A program made the translations under genes and the position numbers. The notes under the pieces are model-generated. The model did not search any database. It saw only the letters and a program-made list of their open reading frames with translations, and was not told the origin of the DNA. Positions 8,801 to 17,700 of a stretch of DNA of 22,173 nt are shown here, one piece after another (the first letter of the stretch is position 1; the number at the start of each line of letters is the position of its first letter). The stretch is from positions 3,679 to 25,851 of IMG/VR virus record IMGVR_UViG_3300030085_003395; one strand, 5' to 3'. The stretch is from a virus.

Positions 8801-11800
8801 CGACTTACCATCAAAGAATGCATAGAATTTAGTGCGTGGTTTCATACGAGCAACATTGAAACCAATGTTTCTGGATCTAATCCAAGGCACAGCAGACTGA
8901 GATAGGATAGTATCACCTAAAGATTTACGCTCAATCTTGGGCACAACTTTGGTGCGAATACCTTGACGTGCCTGGTTATTAACGACTCTAAACTCCTGAC
9001 GCTCATGCAGGTAGAAAAGACCTTGACGACGTTGACCGTGACCAGCACGACCCAACTGACGACCAATACCATATGTGCCAGACTGAGATGTGAATTGACT
9101 TGAAGAAGTTAGCGTTTCACCAGTCCAGTTAGTTTGCCAGGATCCCCACTGAATAGGAGCAAATCCATTTTGATCAACTCCAAGATCTCTAGAAACGGAG
9201 GAGAAGTCACCCTCAACGTTTTCAACACGAGCAGGAAGGCGATCAATATCAATCCAGTCATCAGATGCTGGAGTTAGATCAACACGACCAATGAATGTAA
9301 AGACGTTGAATGGGTTTACATTCTCAGTCCTAGATGCATAAGGTTGAGTGATAATTGCCACATCTTCGTATGGAAGCATGAGGACATTACCCTCAGTCTT
9401 TACAATATTAGTAGATGCAGATTCATCAAATTGTAAACCGACATTAGTTGTGAAATGCTGAGGACGAAGTTGACCCTCTCTAAAGTCTAGAGAGCACTTG
9501 TAATCAACACTATTGACATTACCAATAGTATGATCGGTGAAGTCGTCTACAACATATCCATTTTTAAGACGATCAAAACCATTTTCATCATATGTCTTAG
9601 TATTGTCTGCTTGAGACTCAAGCATAGACAAAGATGTATAGTATTCAACGTGAGTCAATCTTTGCTCAAGATCGCCAATGTCCTTCATCGTATAACGACG
9701 AATAACCTCTTGTTTAATCAAGACATCTCTTTCTGGATCAAATACATAAGGTTTGTATTCAAGAGTTGCAAGGAGAAGAGAGTTATCAATGTTTCCAGGT
9801 GGAATCAGATACTTACCAGAAACACCCTTAACAACCTTAAGATTGCCATCATGGGTTAGATACAACTTATCAATTCTGGGTAGATACCAGGAGTAGTCTG
9901 CACGGAAGGACGAATTGACCTGCATGATATCAAAGATTGTCGATCCACCAGCAGTATCAAATACTCTAGAAGCAAAATCTAAGGTTGTGCAATTTACAAA
10001 GTATGGTGCGCCAATTCCTCCAGATCCAGATACCAATTCCTTAACACCAGGACGGAAGTCAATCTGGTCACGAATAAACTTAATAGATCCATCCAGTTTA
10101 TAGTTGGGAATCTCTTTGAAAAGAATACCGCTATAGGATTCAGCAGCAAAATAGTCACCAGATGCTTCATGAATAAAGTAATCGAAGATGACAAGCAATC
10201 TTCTAGAAGGATCAGTTGTGCCAGGAAGTCTTTGTAACTTAGAGCAGTCATAGAAATTAGTTCTCTGACCAGCATTCAACTCGTAGTTTTCCGTGATAAC
10301 TTTACTACCAGCGAAAATAGATCCATCAGCATCATCGATAATACCAGTGATATCTTCATCGCTAGCATTCAATCCTTCAATTGTTTCACCAGCAACAAAT
10401 CCAATCTCATTCAGAGAAACATAATATAGTCTTAGGTTGGTGTTTGTAAATGAAATGACACGACCTCTCGCACCAGAAGTTTTACCAACAATCAATGTGC
10501 CAGTTGCAAAGAATGTTGATTCTGTAAGAGTTACATATGGTGGTGATGCATCGTTATCATCTAATGATTCGTAAATAGCATGAATCTTATAGACATCATT
10601 CAGACCAAAGGAAATTTGTCTATCTTCAACTCTAGTGCCAAAAAGTGTGCTGTATTGTAGACGCTGCTGAAGAGCAGTATTGTCAGTATTTCTCAGGGTC
10701 TTAATAACCTTGAGAGATCTCATCTTAGAAGCAGTCTTAATCTTTTTAACTACAGTATTTTTAGATACAAGTGCAGTTAGAGTAACTGTAGCAACGCTAC
10801 CTAGACCACCAATAGAGAAAGATTGATTGTTAGCACCAAAAGATGCTGTGAGATTACCTGCATCTACCTGGGCATCAACATCAATATTAGATCCATTAGT
10901 CCAAGTAGAGTCACCATTATCGTTAACGATGGTAAGAATATAGTTTTCGGAGTTTAATGCTGCAAAGGATTCCGTTTCAGGAACTGTAAATGTAATAGAT
11001 CCTGAAGTTACAGTTTTATTTGCAAAGTTTCTGTAAACAAAGAATGATTCATCACTAATTGATTTCATTCGATCTTCAGGAAGGTCAAATGACAATTCGC
11101 CGTTTTGATAATCTTTCTGGAAAACAAATGGGCGTAGTCTTACCAACTCACTGTAATCATCAGTGGTAACTGTGCCTACTGATAGAGCAGTGTCGAGTGC
11201 TGCAATTTGATCTGCATAATCAAAGATAACATCTGCATCGGCAACTGTAGACTTCTTATTGAGGGTTGTAGTTGCAATTGCAGTGGGATCAACTCTCTCA
11301 ATACGAACTGTATTATTACCTGTATAGTCAGAAATTGTTGGAGTAACAACATCTCCAGGTCTCAAATCTTTATCAAATCTAGTGCGGAAACCTGTAAGCT
11401 CACTATCACTACCAACGTCAACGTTAATAGTAGAAGATTCAATAGGTCTTGCATCATTCAGGACAAGATTGCAACCAAATCTAATATTTTGGGTAGCATT
11501 ACGACCGAAAGCAGATCTAGCATCAGTCAAACTGAAAGTATGTGCTGCTTCTAGTGTGCCGACATCAATACCATCAACTTGAAGGATTTCTCCATTGATA
11601 AACTCACCACTAACTTGCTCAAGATAGACATAGTGAGTATTGTTTCCAGTATTAGCAATAGTACCGAAAGCACCAGAGGTCTTACCAGCAATTCTGGTAT
11701 TAGTAGCATATGGAGTTACGGCATTAGCAATGTTTAATACTGTCCACATTTGGACATCAAAGAACCACATATCGTAGATAGGTTCGTCAACATTACCATC

Positions 11801-13198
11801 AGGTGCAAATGGATTTGTGCCTGCATTAACAGTAGATGCCTCCTGCAACTGAATAAGTCTAGCTCTACCAATAAGGTTAGCACCTGACTTGGGAGTAGAA
11901 GTAGCATTTACAGTCCAATCATCATACAATTCAATTGTTTGATATGCAGATGCAACACCATCACCAGTGATTTCAGGCCAACCATATACATCATAAACTT
12001 TCAGGAAGTTGCCTAAGTTAAAGTTGATGATAGAGTTTTGGACTGAATCAAAATCTCTGGGTTTATCTACATCAACATATTGAGGAGCAATAAACTCGTT
12101 ACGGTATCCTCTAATATATGCCTTACCAGGAGAAATTTCAATCGCTAACTTTTCTTCTGTAGCAGTATTTCCTTGTCTAGACTTTTCGTTTTTATTGTAG
12201 ACACCGTTATTGAAACCATCATTAAGATGCTCTCGCATCGTGACGCTGTAAGTGTCGATAACATAATCGCCACTTTCTTCAAAAGTTCTTCTAGCGAGTG
12301 CTTTTTCTAACTCACTATATTCTGTCCTAGTTACAAAGTTTTCAACTCTACTATTGTTGATCCTGAGTAATTCTAGGAAATCTTTATCTGCTTCATCAGT
12401 AATTGTCTTCTTGACAAACTGAGTGCTAATTTTTAAACGGTGAGCGCCTGGAGCAGCATAGTTTGAAGTGCCTGCTGCATTATCATTGAGAGACTCATCA
12501 TCTTCTGGAGTAATAATTGATTCAAAAACTTCCAGACCAATACGATAAGAAGCACTACTAGAATATTGCTCAAGGATAATATAAGATGTAGGGACATCAA
12601 CAAAGTGTCCTCTAATGAAATAAACACCATCACTAATATATGCAACAGATCCTACGCCAGTTGCATCAACTGGAAGTAACTGTGCAAATGGAGTGCCAAC
12701 CTCAATAAGTGTAGATCCAAATGTAATCTCATCATCAGAGATTAACTGCTCATTGGTTTGGAAAGTTTTTAGAGTTGATTCAGAAGTTGTGTCACCAGAG
12801 TCAATATATTTTACATATAGTGTAATATAACCCTTTTCCGAATCTGTTGCACTTAGAGAGAAAAGGACTTTTGCCTTGATACCTGTTGTTAGTCCCTCAA
12901 CAATCTTTCCTTCTAGTTGAGTTCTGTAACTCTCAACATCTGTGCCGAGGAAAGATTCCTGTAACAGCACTGCCTGGACATTTAGATCGTAACCAACTTG
13001 ACCTGGGATGACCATCGCACCATCCTTGAAGAAGTGCGTGCCAATTGACTCTACCTGATTCTGAAGAATCGACTGCATAGTCGTCAATTCACGAGCCTGA
13101 ATCGGGAATCCAGGACGGAAAAGAACTCTATAGAAGTTTTTATTCTTATCGAAATCCTCGTAATAAGGAGTTACGTTGAGGTTAGTATTCTGGGGCAT
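5879..13198 (-). CDS. Giant DUF4815-type virion structural protein (2439 aa)
   Basis: 2439 aa, the largest gene here. Residues 10-65 (YYEDFDKNKNFYRVLFRPGF, QARELTTMQSILQNQ, FFKDGAMV) are the signature of DUF4815, an N-terminal domain of phage tail and fibre proteins. TSGA-type beta motifs recur at 503-515, 902-915, 1496-1511, 1561-1577 and 1946-1964. A basic stretch (about 1376-1460) leads into PWIRSRNIGFNVARMKPRTK and FYAFFDGKSITNYITP, then YDPLAQSFIVEEEGGVFLTG (1681-1700), motifs I recognise from large phage structural proteins. A GxExixY module lies at 2060-2132. No enzyme motif or membrane segment is visible. It follows gp8 after one base (TAAGATG, no Shine-Dalgarno), so translational coupling is likely. 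Its position matches T4 genes 9-11, and a large fibre- or pin-like baseplate component is the best inference. Confidence 0.88.
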   Translation of the reverse strand: MPQNTNLNVTPYYEDFDKNKNFYRVLFRPGFPIQARELTTMQSILQNQVESIGTHFFKDGAMVIPGQVGYDLNVQAVLLQESFLGTDVESYRTQLEGKIVEGLTTGIKAKVLFSLSATDSEKGYITLYVKYIDSGDTTSESTLKTFQTNEQLISDDEITFGSTLIEVGTPFAQLLPVDATGVGSVAYISDGVYFIRGHFVDVPTSYIILEQYSSSASYRIGLEVFESIITPEDDESLNDNAAGTSNYAAPGAHRLKISTQFVKKTITDEADKDFLELLRINNSRVENFVTRTEYSELEKALARRTFEESGDYVIDTYSVTMREHLNDGFNNGVYNKNEKSRQGNTATEEKLAIEISPGKAYIRGYRNEFIAPQYVDVDKPRDFDSVQNSIINFNLGNFLKVYDVYGWPEITGDGVASAYQTIELYDDWTVNATSTPKSGANLIGRARLIQLQEASTVNAGTNPFAPDGNVDEPIYDMWFFDVQMWTVLNIANAVTPYATNTRIAGKTSGAFGTIANTGNNTHYVYLEQVSGEFINGEILQVDGIDVGTLEAAHTFSLTDARSAFGRNATQNIRFGCNLVLNDARPIESSTINVDVGSDSELTGFRTRFDKDLRPGDVVTPTISDYTGNNTVRIERVDPTAIATTTLNKKSTVADADVIFDYADQIAALDTALSVGTVTTDDYSELVRLRPFVFQKDYQNGELSFDLPEDRMKSISDESFFVYRNFANKTVTSGSITFTVPETESFAALNSENYILTIVNDNGDSTWTNGSNIDVDAQVDAGNLTASFGANNQSFSIGGLGSVATVTLTALVSKNTVVKKIKTASKMRSLKVIKTLRNTDNTALQQRLQYSTLFGTRVEDRQISFGLNDVYKIHAIYESLDDNDASPPYVTLTESTFFATGTLIVGKTSGARGRVISFTNTNLRLYYVSLNEIGFVAGETIEGLNASDEDITGIIDDADGSIFAGSKVITENYELNAGQRTNFYDCSKLQRLPGTTDPSRRLLVIFDYFIHEASGDYFAAESYSGILFKEIPNYKLDGSIKFIRDQIDFRPGVKELVSGSGGIGAPYFVNCTTLDFASRVFDTAGGSTIFDIMQVNSSFRADYSWYLPRIDKLYLTHDGNLKVVKGVSGKYLIPPGNIDNSLLLATLEYKPYVFDPERDVLIKQEVIRRYTMKDIGDLEQRLTHVEYYTSLSMLESQADNTKTYDENGFDRLKNGYVVDDFTDHTIGNVNSVDYKCSLDFREGQLRPQHFTTNVGLQFDESASTNIVKTEGNVLMLPYEDVAIITQPYASRTENVNPFNVFTFIGRVDLTPASDDWIDIDRLPARVENVEGDFSSVSRDLGVDQNGFAPIQWGSWQTNWTGETLTSSSQFTSQSGTYGIGRQLGRAGHGQRRQGLFYLHERQEFRVVNNQARQGIRTKVVPKIERKSLGDTILSQSAVPWIRSRNIGFNVARMKPRTKFYAFFDGKSITNYITPKVIELVKNSAEDARTNETPFVVGETVIGETSGCQIKVVAPDDGYKTNPYGTGTEALPTTYSSQTAYLNHDITAIAENISPDFFGNMQVGEILVGQTSGARAVVRDRRLLTDNVGSLKGTFFIPSPKNDANPRWATGTRNVRFTTNETNSSQPGTVESSAQTTYSASGTLRVVQENILAVRNAEIVQDTVSEERVVQTTRVEERQVGWYDPLAQSFIVEEEGGVFLTGVEIFFNTKDTNIPISMQIRTMENGYPTKTILPFSDVTITPDEVDTSETAAIPTKFTFRAPVYIKSSVEYCFVLLSDSNEYKVWISRMGDVDVTGTRTISEQPYAGVLFKSQNASTWTADQYEDLKFTVYRANFTESTGTVALNNSPQGRGNGGIHRMINNPILTIKPKLQLQSGLSNSTYTAGAQLTQVTTTAQATVVEYDETTDIITVDNVSGSWIQGTSNTYNILSSQAIAVLTVNTIIGTFEVGDTVTGQTSAATGIITEINGSDITVNYVSGQFSASETIEEPGGATCVFASATYSGDTIGGYLSATPSYGNDEREVLVYHRNHGMHNRTNNIKVEGIVSEIGSTTLTSALSAGSTSISVDDASEFHKIINGSAYGIVNPGYLKIGDEIIQYSDISADGKTITVATSGRGANGTDDVSHTSGAVVECYNLDGIPLIDLNKTHTSISCPWLDTYMLHINGVATNGIRGGGSNVFATQNVQFETLTPTISTMNLPETEITARINTTSATSIGDGSANVDQQSFINDGTYTPITLNDLNFFDNPRMICSEINEQNKLNGGKSLTMLIDLSTEKATLSPVVDLDRCSLITTTNRINEWPGGPDPYGQQNNIDPTQDVSTLPFGDQNDAVYVTRLARLIRESRSIRVDFQMSRPPQSEVKLYYRTFNTGDTATPEDLGWTLMPAPLQYDSSPSEEILWKDYYYEVSGLNFNAFQIKIVMRSSNQARIPLIADLRAIALAT

Positions 13199-13199
13199 C

Positions 13200-14732
13200 T
13201 TAGAACTCGATTACGATTTTAATGTCTTCTACTTGGTCATTTGCGCGACTGATCGCACGTCTATTATCTATATAGACCACCTGTCCTGTGCCTGATTTCA
13301 ACTCAGGTTTAGCATATCCACTGTTAAATTTCATACCAAGATCATACTCAGTATTGTTAATAACTCTAGATGATGTATTAGGAACTGTGGGGAAGTTTAC
13401 ATCTGGTTGACCAGCAGCACCAGAAGTTGCCCCATTAATAATATTCGATCCATCAAACTCGTTTAGAGTACCTGTAACTTCAGGGAAAATACCATCAACA
13501 GAGTTTTGATAATACTTCAAAACTTTAGTTGTAGGATTCCAAGAAATAACACGACCACGAGCAGTAACACTCTGTCCACCAACCGTGCGAGTTTGAGTAA
13601 TAATCTCGTCAGGAGAATAATTACCTTGGAATGAAGGATTAAAGATAACTGCTTTTGTGCCAGAAATGGTCAAGTCAGAAATCAATTCTTCTGTGCCAAA
13701 CTTTAGAGGATTGGTGATAAGACCAATACGACGATAATCGTTATCGATTGGGAAGTCGCCAGCGCCCTCGTCGTAGGACAACTTAGCATTAATCATTACT
13801 CGATATGCACCCATCTCAATGATGGGATCGAATCCATGACCATTTGGGGGAGGAATAATAACGTCAACTTGAGCACTGTTTCCTGTGCCAATACCTGTAA
13901 TATTGTCAACACTAATTTTACCGAAGGTATAACCCGTGCCACCAGAGGTTACAGTAGCAGAAATAATTTTACCACCATCTACAACGATAGAAACACGACC
14001 ACCAGTGCCGTCACCATTAATAGAAACGTTGTCATAGGTGCCATTATTATAACCACTACCTGCAGATGTGATAACAACAGTATCAATTTCACCAGTAACA
14101 GCGTTTGTTTTTACTGCATCATTGATAAAAACAGGCATGTAGTCTGTTGAGAAAAATTTCAAAACAGAAGCAACAGGGATGGTGTAAAGATATTTCCAGC
14201 GATAACCATCAGAAGTAGAGATAATAGAAGTAGAAGTGCCAGTTGGCTCAACCGTGGATGGTTTTCCGTTAGGGTCCGAAGGAGACGTGCCATTGTAAAT
14301 ACACTTATAGACCTGATACTGAGAATTCACAACATAAAAGTCGGAATCATACAGTTTCGTTGCACCAGAAGACGCAGTTTTTGTGGGAGAATAGTCATGA
14401 CGATACATGTCATAGGTATAACCCAATCCACCTGTAGTTTGCTCGGGAGAAACCCAATCAATTCTACGAGCAACCTGAATAGTATCAGATGCCAAAACTC
14501 TCTTAAGAGAAATTAAGTCATCATAAGAATTTGAAAACTCTAAGAAAGAGTCAACCGCTTGAGGTGGTGAGTTTTCATTATCCCATGATTGAGGTCTACC
14601 AATGAAGATGTATAGACGATCTCTCGTATCACCAGCATCAGCATCGCTTTGAGTCGCAATAGGACCCTCAAGCGATTTAATGAATTTTCTGGATGTGAAA
14701 ATCCTAAATTGATCAGTAAGTAAAGCTGCCAT
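13200..14732 (-). CDS. 8: Baseplate wedge subunit gp8
   Basis: 510 aa. Clear homologue of T4 gp8 (334 aa), the wedge protein that joins gp6, gp7 and gp10 in the baseplate. Matching blocks in order: FTSRKFIKSL (12-21), YIFIGRPQSWDNEN (41-54), ARRIDW (88-93), GYRWKYLYTIP (176-186), YRRIGLITNPL (333-343) and the C-terminal VVYIDNRRAISRANDQVEDI (485-504). The surplus length comes from two inserts: GSGY/GTGY repeats at about 213-295, and a segment at about 352-440 with an ARGRVISWNP strand like those in neighbouring proteins. An in-frame TAG two codons before the ATG fixes the start. It leads the third transcription unit, and its TAA is one base from the start of the 2439-aa gene. Confidence 0.93.
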   Translation of the reverse strand: MAALLTDQFRIFTSRKFIKSLEGPIATQSDADAGDTRDRLYIFIGRPQSWDNENSPPQAVDSFLEFSNSYDDLISLKRVLASDTIQVARRIDWVSPEQTTGGLGYTYDMYRHDYSPTKTASSGATKLYDSDFYVVNSQYQVYKCIYNGTSPSDPNGKPSTVEPTGTSTSIISTSDGYRWKYLYTIPVASVLKFFSTDYMPVFINDAVKTNAVTGEIDTVVITSAGSGYNNGTYDNVSINGDGTGGRVSIVVDGGKIISATVTSGGTGYTFGKISVDNITGIGTGNSAQVDVIIPPPNGHGFDPIIEMGAYRVMINAKLSYDEGAGDFPIDNDYRRIGLITNPLKFGTEELISDLTISGTKAVIFNPSFQGNYSPDEIITQTRTVGGQSVTARGRVISWNPTTKVLKYYQNSVDGIFPEVTGTLNEFDGSNIINGATSGAAGQPDVNFPTVPNTSSRVINNTEYDLGMKFNSGYAKPELKSGTGQVVYIDNRRAISRANDQVEDIKIVIEF

Positions 14733-14748
14733 TTCCTAGGTCTCTGGT

Positions 14749-14754
14749 CCTCCT
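14749..14754 (-). promoter_or_regulatory. Perfect AGGAGG ribosome binding site upstream of gp8
   Basis: AGGAGG on the minus strand, 16 bases before the gp8 ATG, a longer spacing than usual. It is the only strong Shine-Dalgarno sequence before any gene in the window. It overlaps the transcription start predicted from the adjacent late promoter. Confidence 0.6.
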
Positions 14755-14757
14755 GTT

Positions 14758-14765
14758 TATTTATG
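14758..14765 (-). promoter_or_regulatory. T4-type late promoter box (CATAAATA)
   Basis: The minus strand reads CATAAATA, one base from the T4 late consensus and identical to the box before the 1746-aa fibre gene. It lies in the short gap between the 1377-aa gene stop (TGA, 14775-14773) and gp8. Using T4 geometry, transcription would start near 14752. Confidence 0.7.
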
Positions 14766-14772
14766 TTGTTTA

Positions 14773-17700
14773 TCAATAATTGTCTGTGGTTCTAATTAAG
14801 GTGGTTGATTTAACCGACTTAATTCTGTAAGCTGCACCCGCATTACCAACAATTCTTTCACCACCCAAAATTGCTTGGACAACTGCACCTGTGCCAGTTG
14901 TATCACCAACAGCAGGAGTAACAGTTGCAGTTGGATGATAAACACCCAGTGTCACTTCACCAGGATATCCATATCCACCATCAGTAACAGTTACTGATGC
15001 AATCTGGTCACCAGCAGTGGTCATATTAGCTGTCACAACTGCAGGGACATCTCCGATTGCTTCAATCGCAATAGTTGGTGTTGCAGAATAGTTAATACCA
15101 GGATCTTGGACAATAAAGTCTACAATGGTGCTATCTACAGAGAAGTTATACAAGTAACCACCGTTTCCTAGATTCACATCACCAGTAAAGTATGGTGTGA
15201 GTTGATTAACAGTCAATACACCTGTGCTGGAGAACCAAGAAACGACTCTTGCAGTAATTCCAGATTCCTCACCAGTAATCAATTCACCTGTGCTGTAGTT
15301 GAGTCCATTGCCACCATCAGTATCCAATGTAATTTCAATAAGTGCTTCGTGTGGGACACCCTCACTTAGAGCACCTGCTTCAATAATAGTTGCAAACTTA
15401 ACTGGAATAGCAGCATCTTTTACCTGATCTCCAACTTGGAATAGTGTTGTATTTTGACCACCAAATGTTTCTTCAATACCATATAGGGAGCTGTAGATAC
15501 CTCCATCAAGATTGATTTGATTCAGATAATCAGTGTTTGTATTGACAAGATCGGGAATGCCATCACCTTCATTATTCTCACCTTCATCATCATCTTCAAA
15601 TTTAAAATCAACTAACGTAGATAATGGATTCGTCAATAGTGCAATTGTTGATCCCGTTTCTGCTACAAGGACATGAGGTTGCTCCTGTCCGCTGCTACTT
15701 GCAATCCCTGCATCAAATTGGACAGTAGCATCTTCAGTAGAAGGAATACCACCATCAATGAATGCTAATTCGTCAACCTCAAACGTAACTAGAAGTTCTC
15801 TATTGCTGGGATTCCAATCATAAACTTTTGCAATTTTATTATTAGAGTTTTCGACTCTACGAATTACTCTATCACCAACGTTAAATTCATATTGAGATAT
15901 ACCGTCTTGGTCGTTTTGTGATAAGTCTAAAACAACTCTTTGATCATATTTAAAAGTCGTGCCTCTAGTAACACCAGTAAAACTATTGAAAGTCTTACCT
16001 GTATAGAATACAGATTCATTATTGATAACTAGATCTCCAGATCCTGGGAATCCGTTAGTGCTTCTTACAAAAATTTCATCATCATTAGAGGTTAGTGCTT
16101 TTACTAGACCAGTTTGATAATATGCTTCAGAGTTAAATGATTGTCTAGAGTTGACCTTTCTCTTGAGATTTACCAACTTGGTAAAGATTACATTTGGTGG
16201 TGACGTATATCCTTGACCAGGATCCGTAATTTCAATACCAGTAACCTTGCCTTGGTCGATGATAGGAACACCTTTAGCACCTTCACCGCCACCACCAGTA
16301 AATAATACATATGGAGGCTCAAGATAGAAATCACCTTCGTCAATCATGCTGACTCTAGTAACCTTACCAGTGGTATCAACTTTCGCTCTACCTCTAGCAC
16401 CTTCACCGCCACCACCTTCAAAAATCAGTGTTGGTGGTGTTGCAAACTGAGTGCCCTCATTCAAAAGCACCAAACTGGTAACACTCTGCGTACCTGGATT
16501 TGTAGTAGCGCCGCTACCTTCTCCACCTAAGATTTCTGCTCTGGTTGCTCCAAAGTAACCATCACCAGTATTAATCATATTAATGTAAGAAACTCGTCCC
16601 TGATTATCAAGGACAACTTTTCCTTCTGCTCCCGCAGCAAAATCATTAACTACAGCAGGCACTTCACTATTCTGGAAGTATGGAATACCATACATCTCAG
16701 GACCAATTGCATAAGGATATTCAGGATCTCCATTATCATCAATACACATAAAGTATGCGTATGTGCCATTTGGATATTCTGGAGTTACTGCAAATCTACC
16801 ATTATATTCATCCAAATCACCCACCGTAGCATCGTAGATGTAATCTTGAATTAGATCTCCTAAAACATATCCTTCTTGGACACATCTGAATCCATATAGA
16901 GATGCAGTTGTAGAGAAAGTATACAGAAGATTTGGCGCATCTACTTTTGGAGCAAACCTAACTTCTCTACTAGTAGCTGTAGCAAACTGTGCTGTATAAA
17001 CTGATTCTGTTACTTGAGATCCATCAATAAAATACTGGACCCCTGAGTCAAAAATAGTTCCTGAAGCATGTGTGCCATCAGAAGTTTCACTAAAGTAGAA
17101 TGGTGCTCCTGCATTAGATGCATCAGTTAAATTAAAGACATATGTCTTTCCTCTACCAAGAGATAAGAATGATGGTTTCGATCCATCAATATAATATTCA
17201 CCATTAACAGTAGTAACTGTATAATTTACTGTTTCGACAGTGTTGATTTGTGGTCTATTACCATCAGTTTCAACACCTTGCTTAAATCTAAAAGAAGATC
17301 TTACATTAATTACAGATCCATTATCATCATATCCATATGGTCCATAAATTGGATATCCATCAAAAGATAATCCTAGAATTTTTGAGTGTCCATCAGGATG
17401 TCTATCATATTCAGGATCACCGTTTGAATTTGTAAAGAAATTGTAGATATAATAATCATTTTCCATCTCCTCCTCTTCTATTTGAGGATCAAGGATCATA
17501 TAACCTTCATCACCTGTATAACCAGACATGTATTGATGATGCTGGCAGTAGTAATAGATCCTATTAGTCTCATCCTCATGCATGAGGAATATAGGTTGAT
17601 ACAACTGCTCATAGTCCGCAGCAGGAGCATTTGAAGCACCAGTGCTATTGTAATACAGTGTGCCAGGAGTAGGATTCAGCGTCCCATCGGGAGTAGTGCT

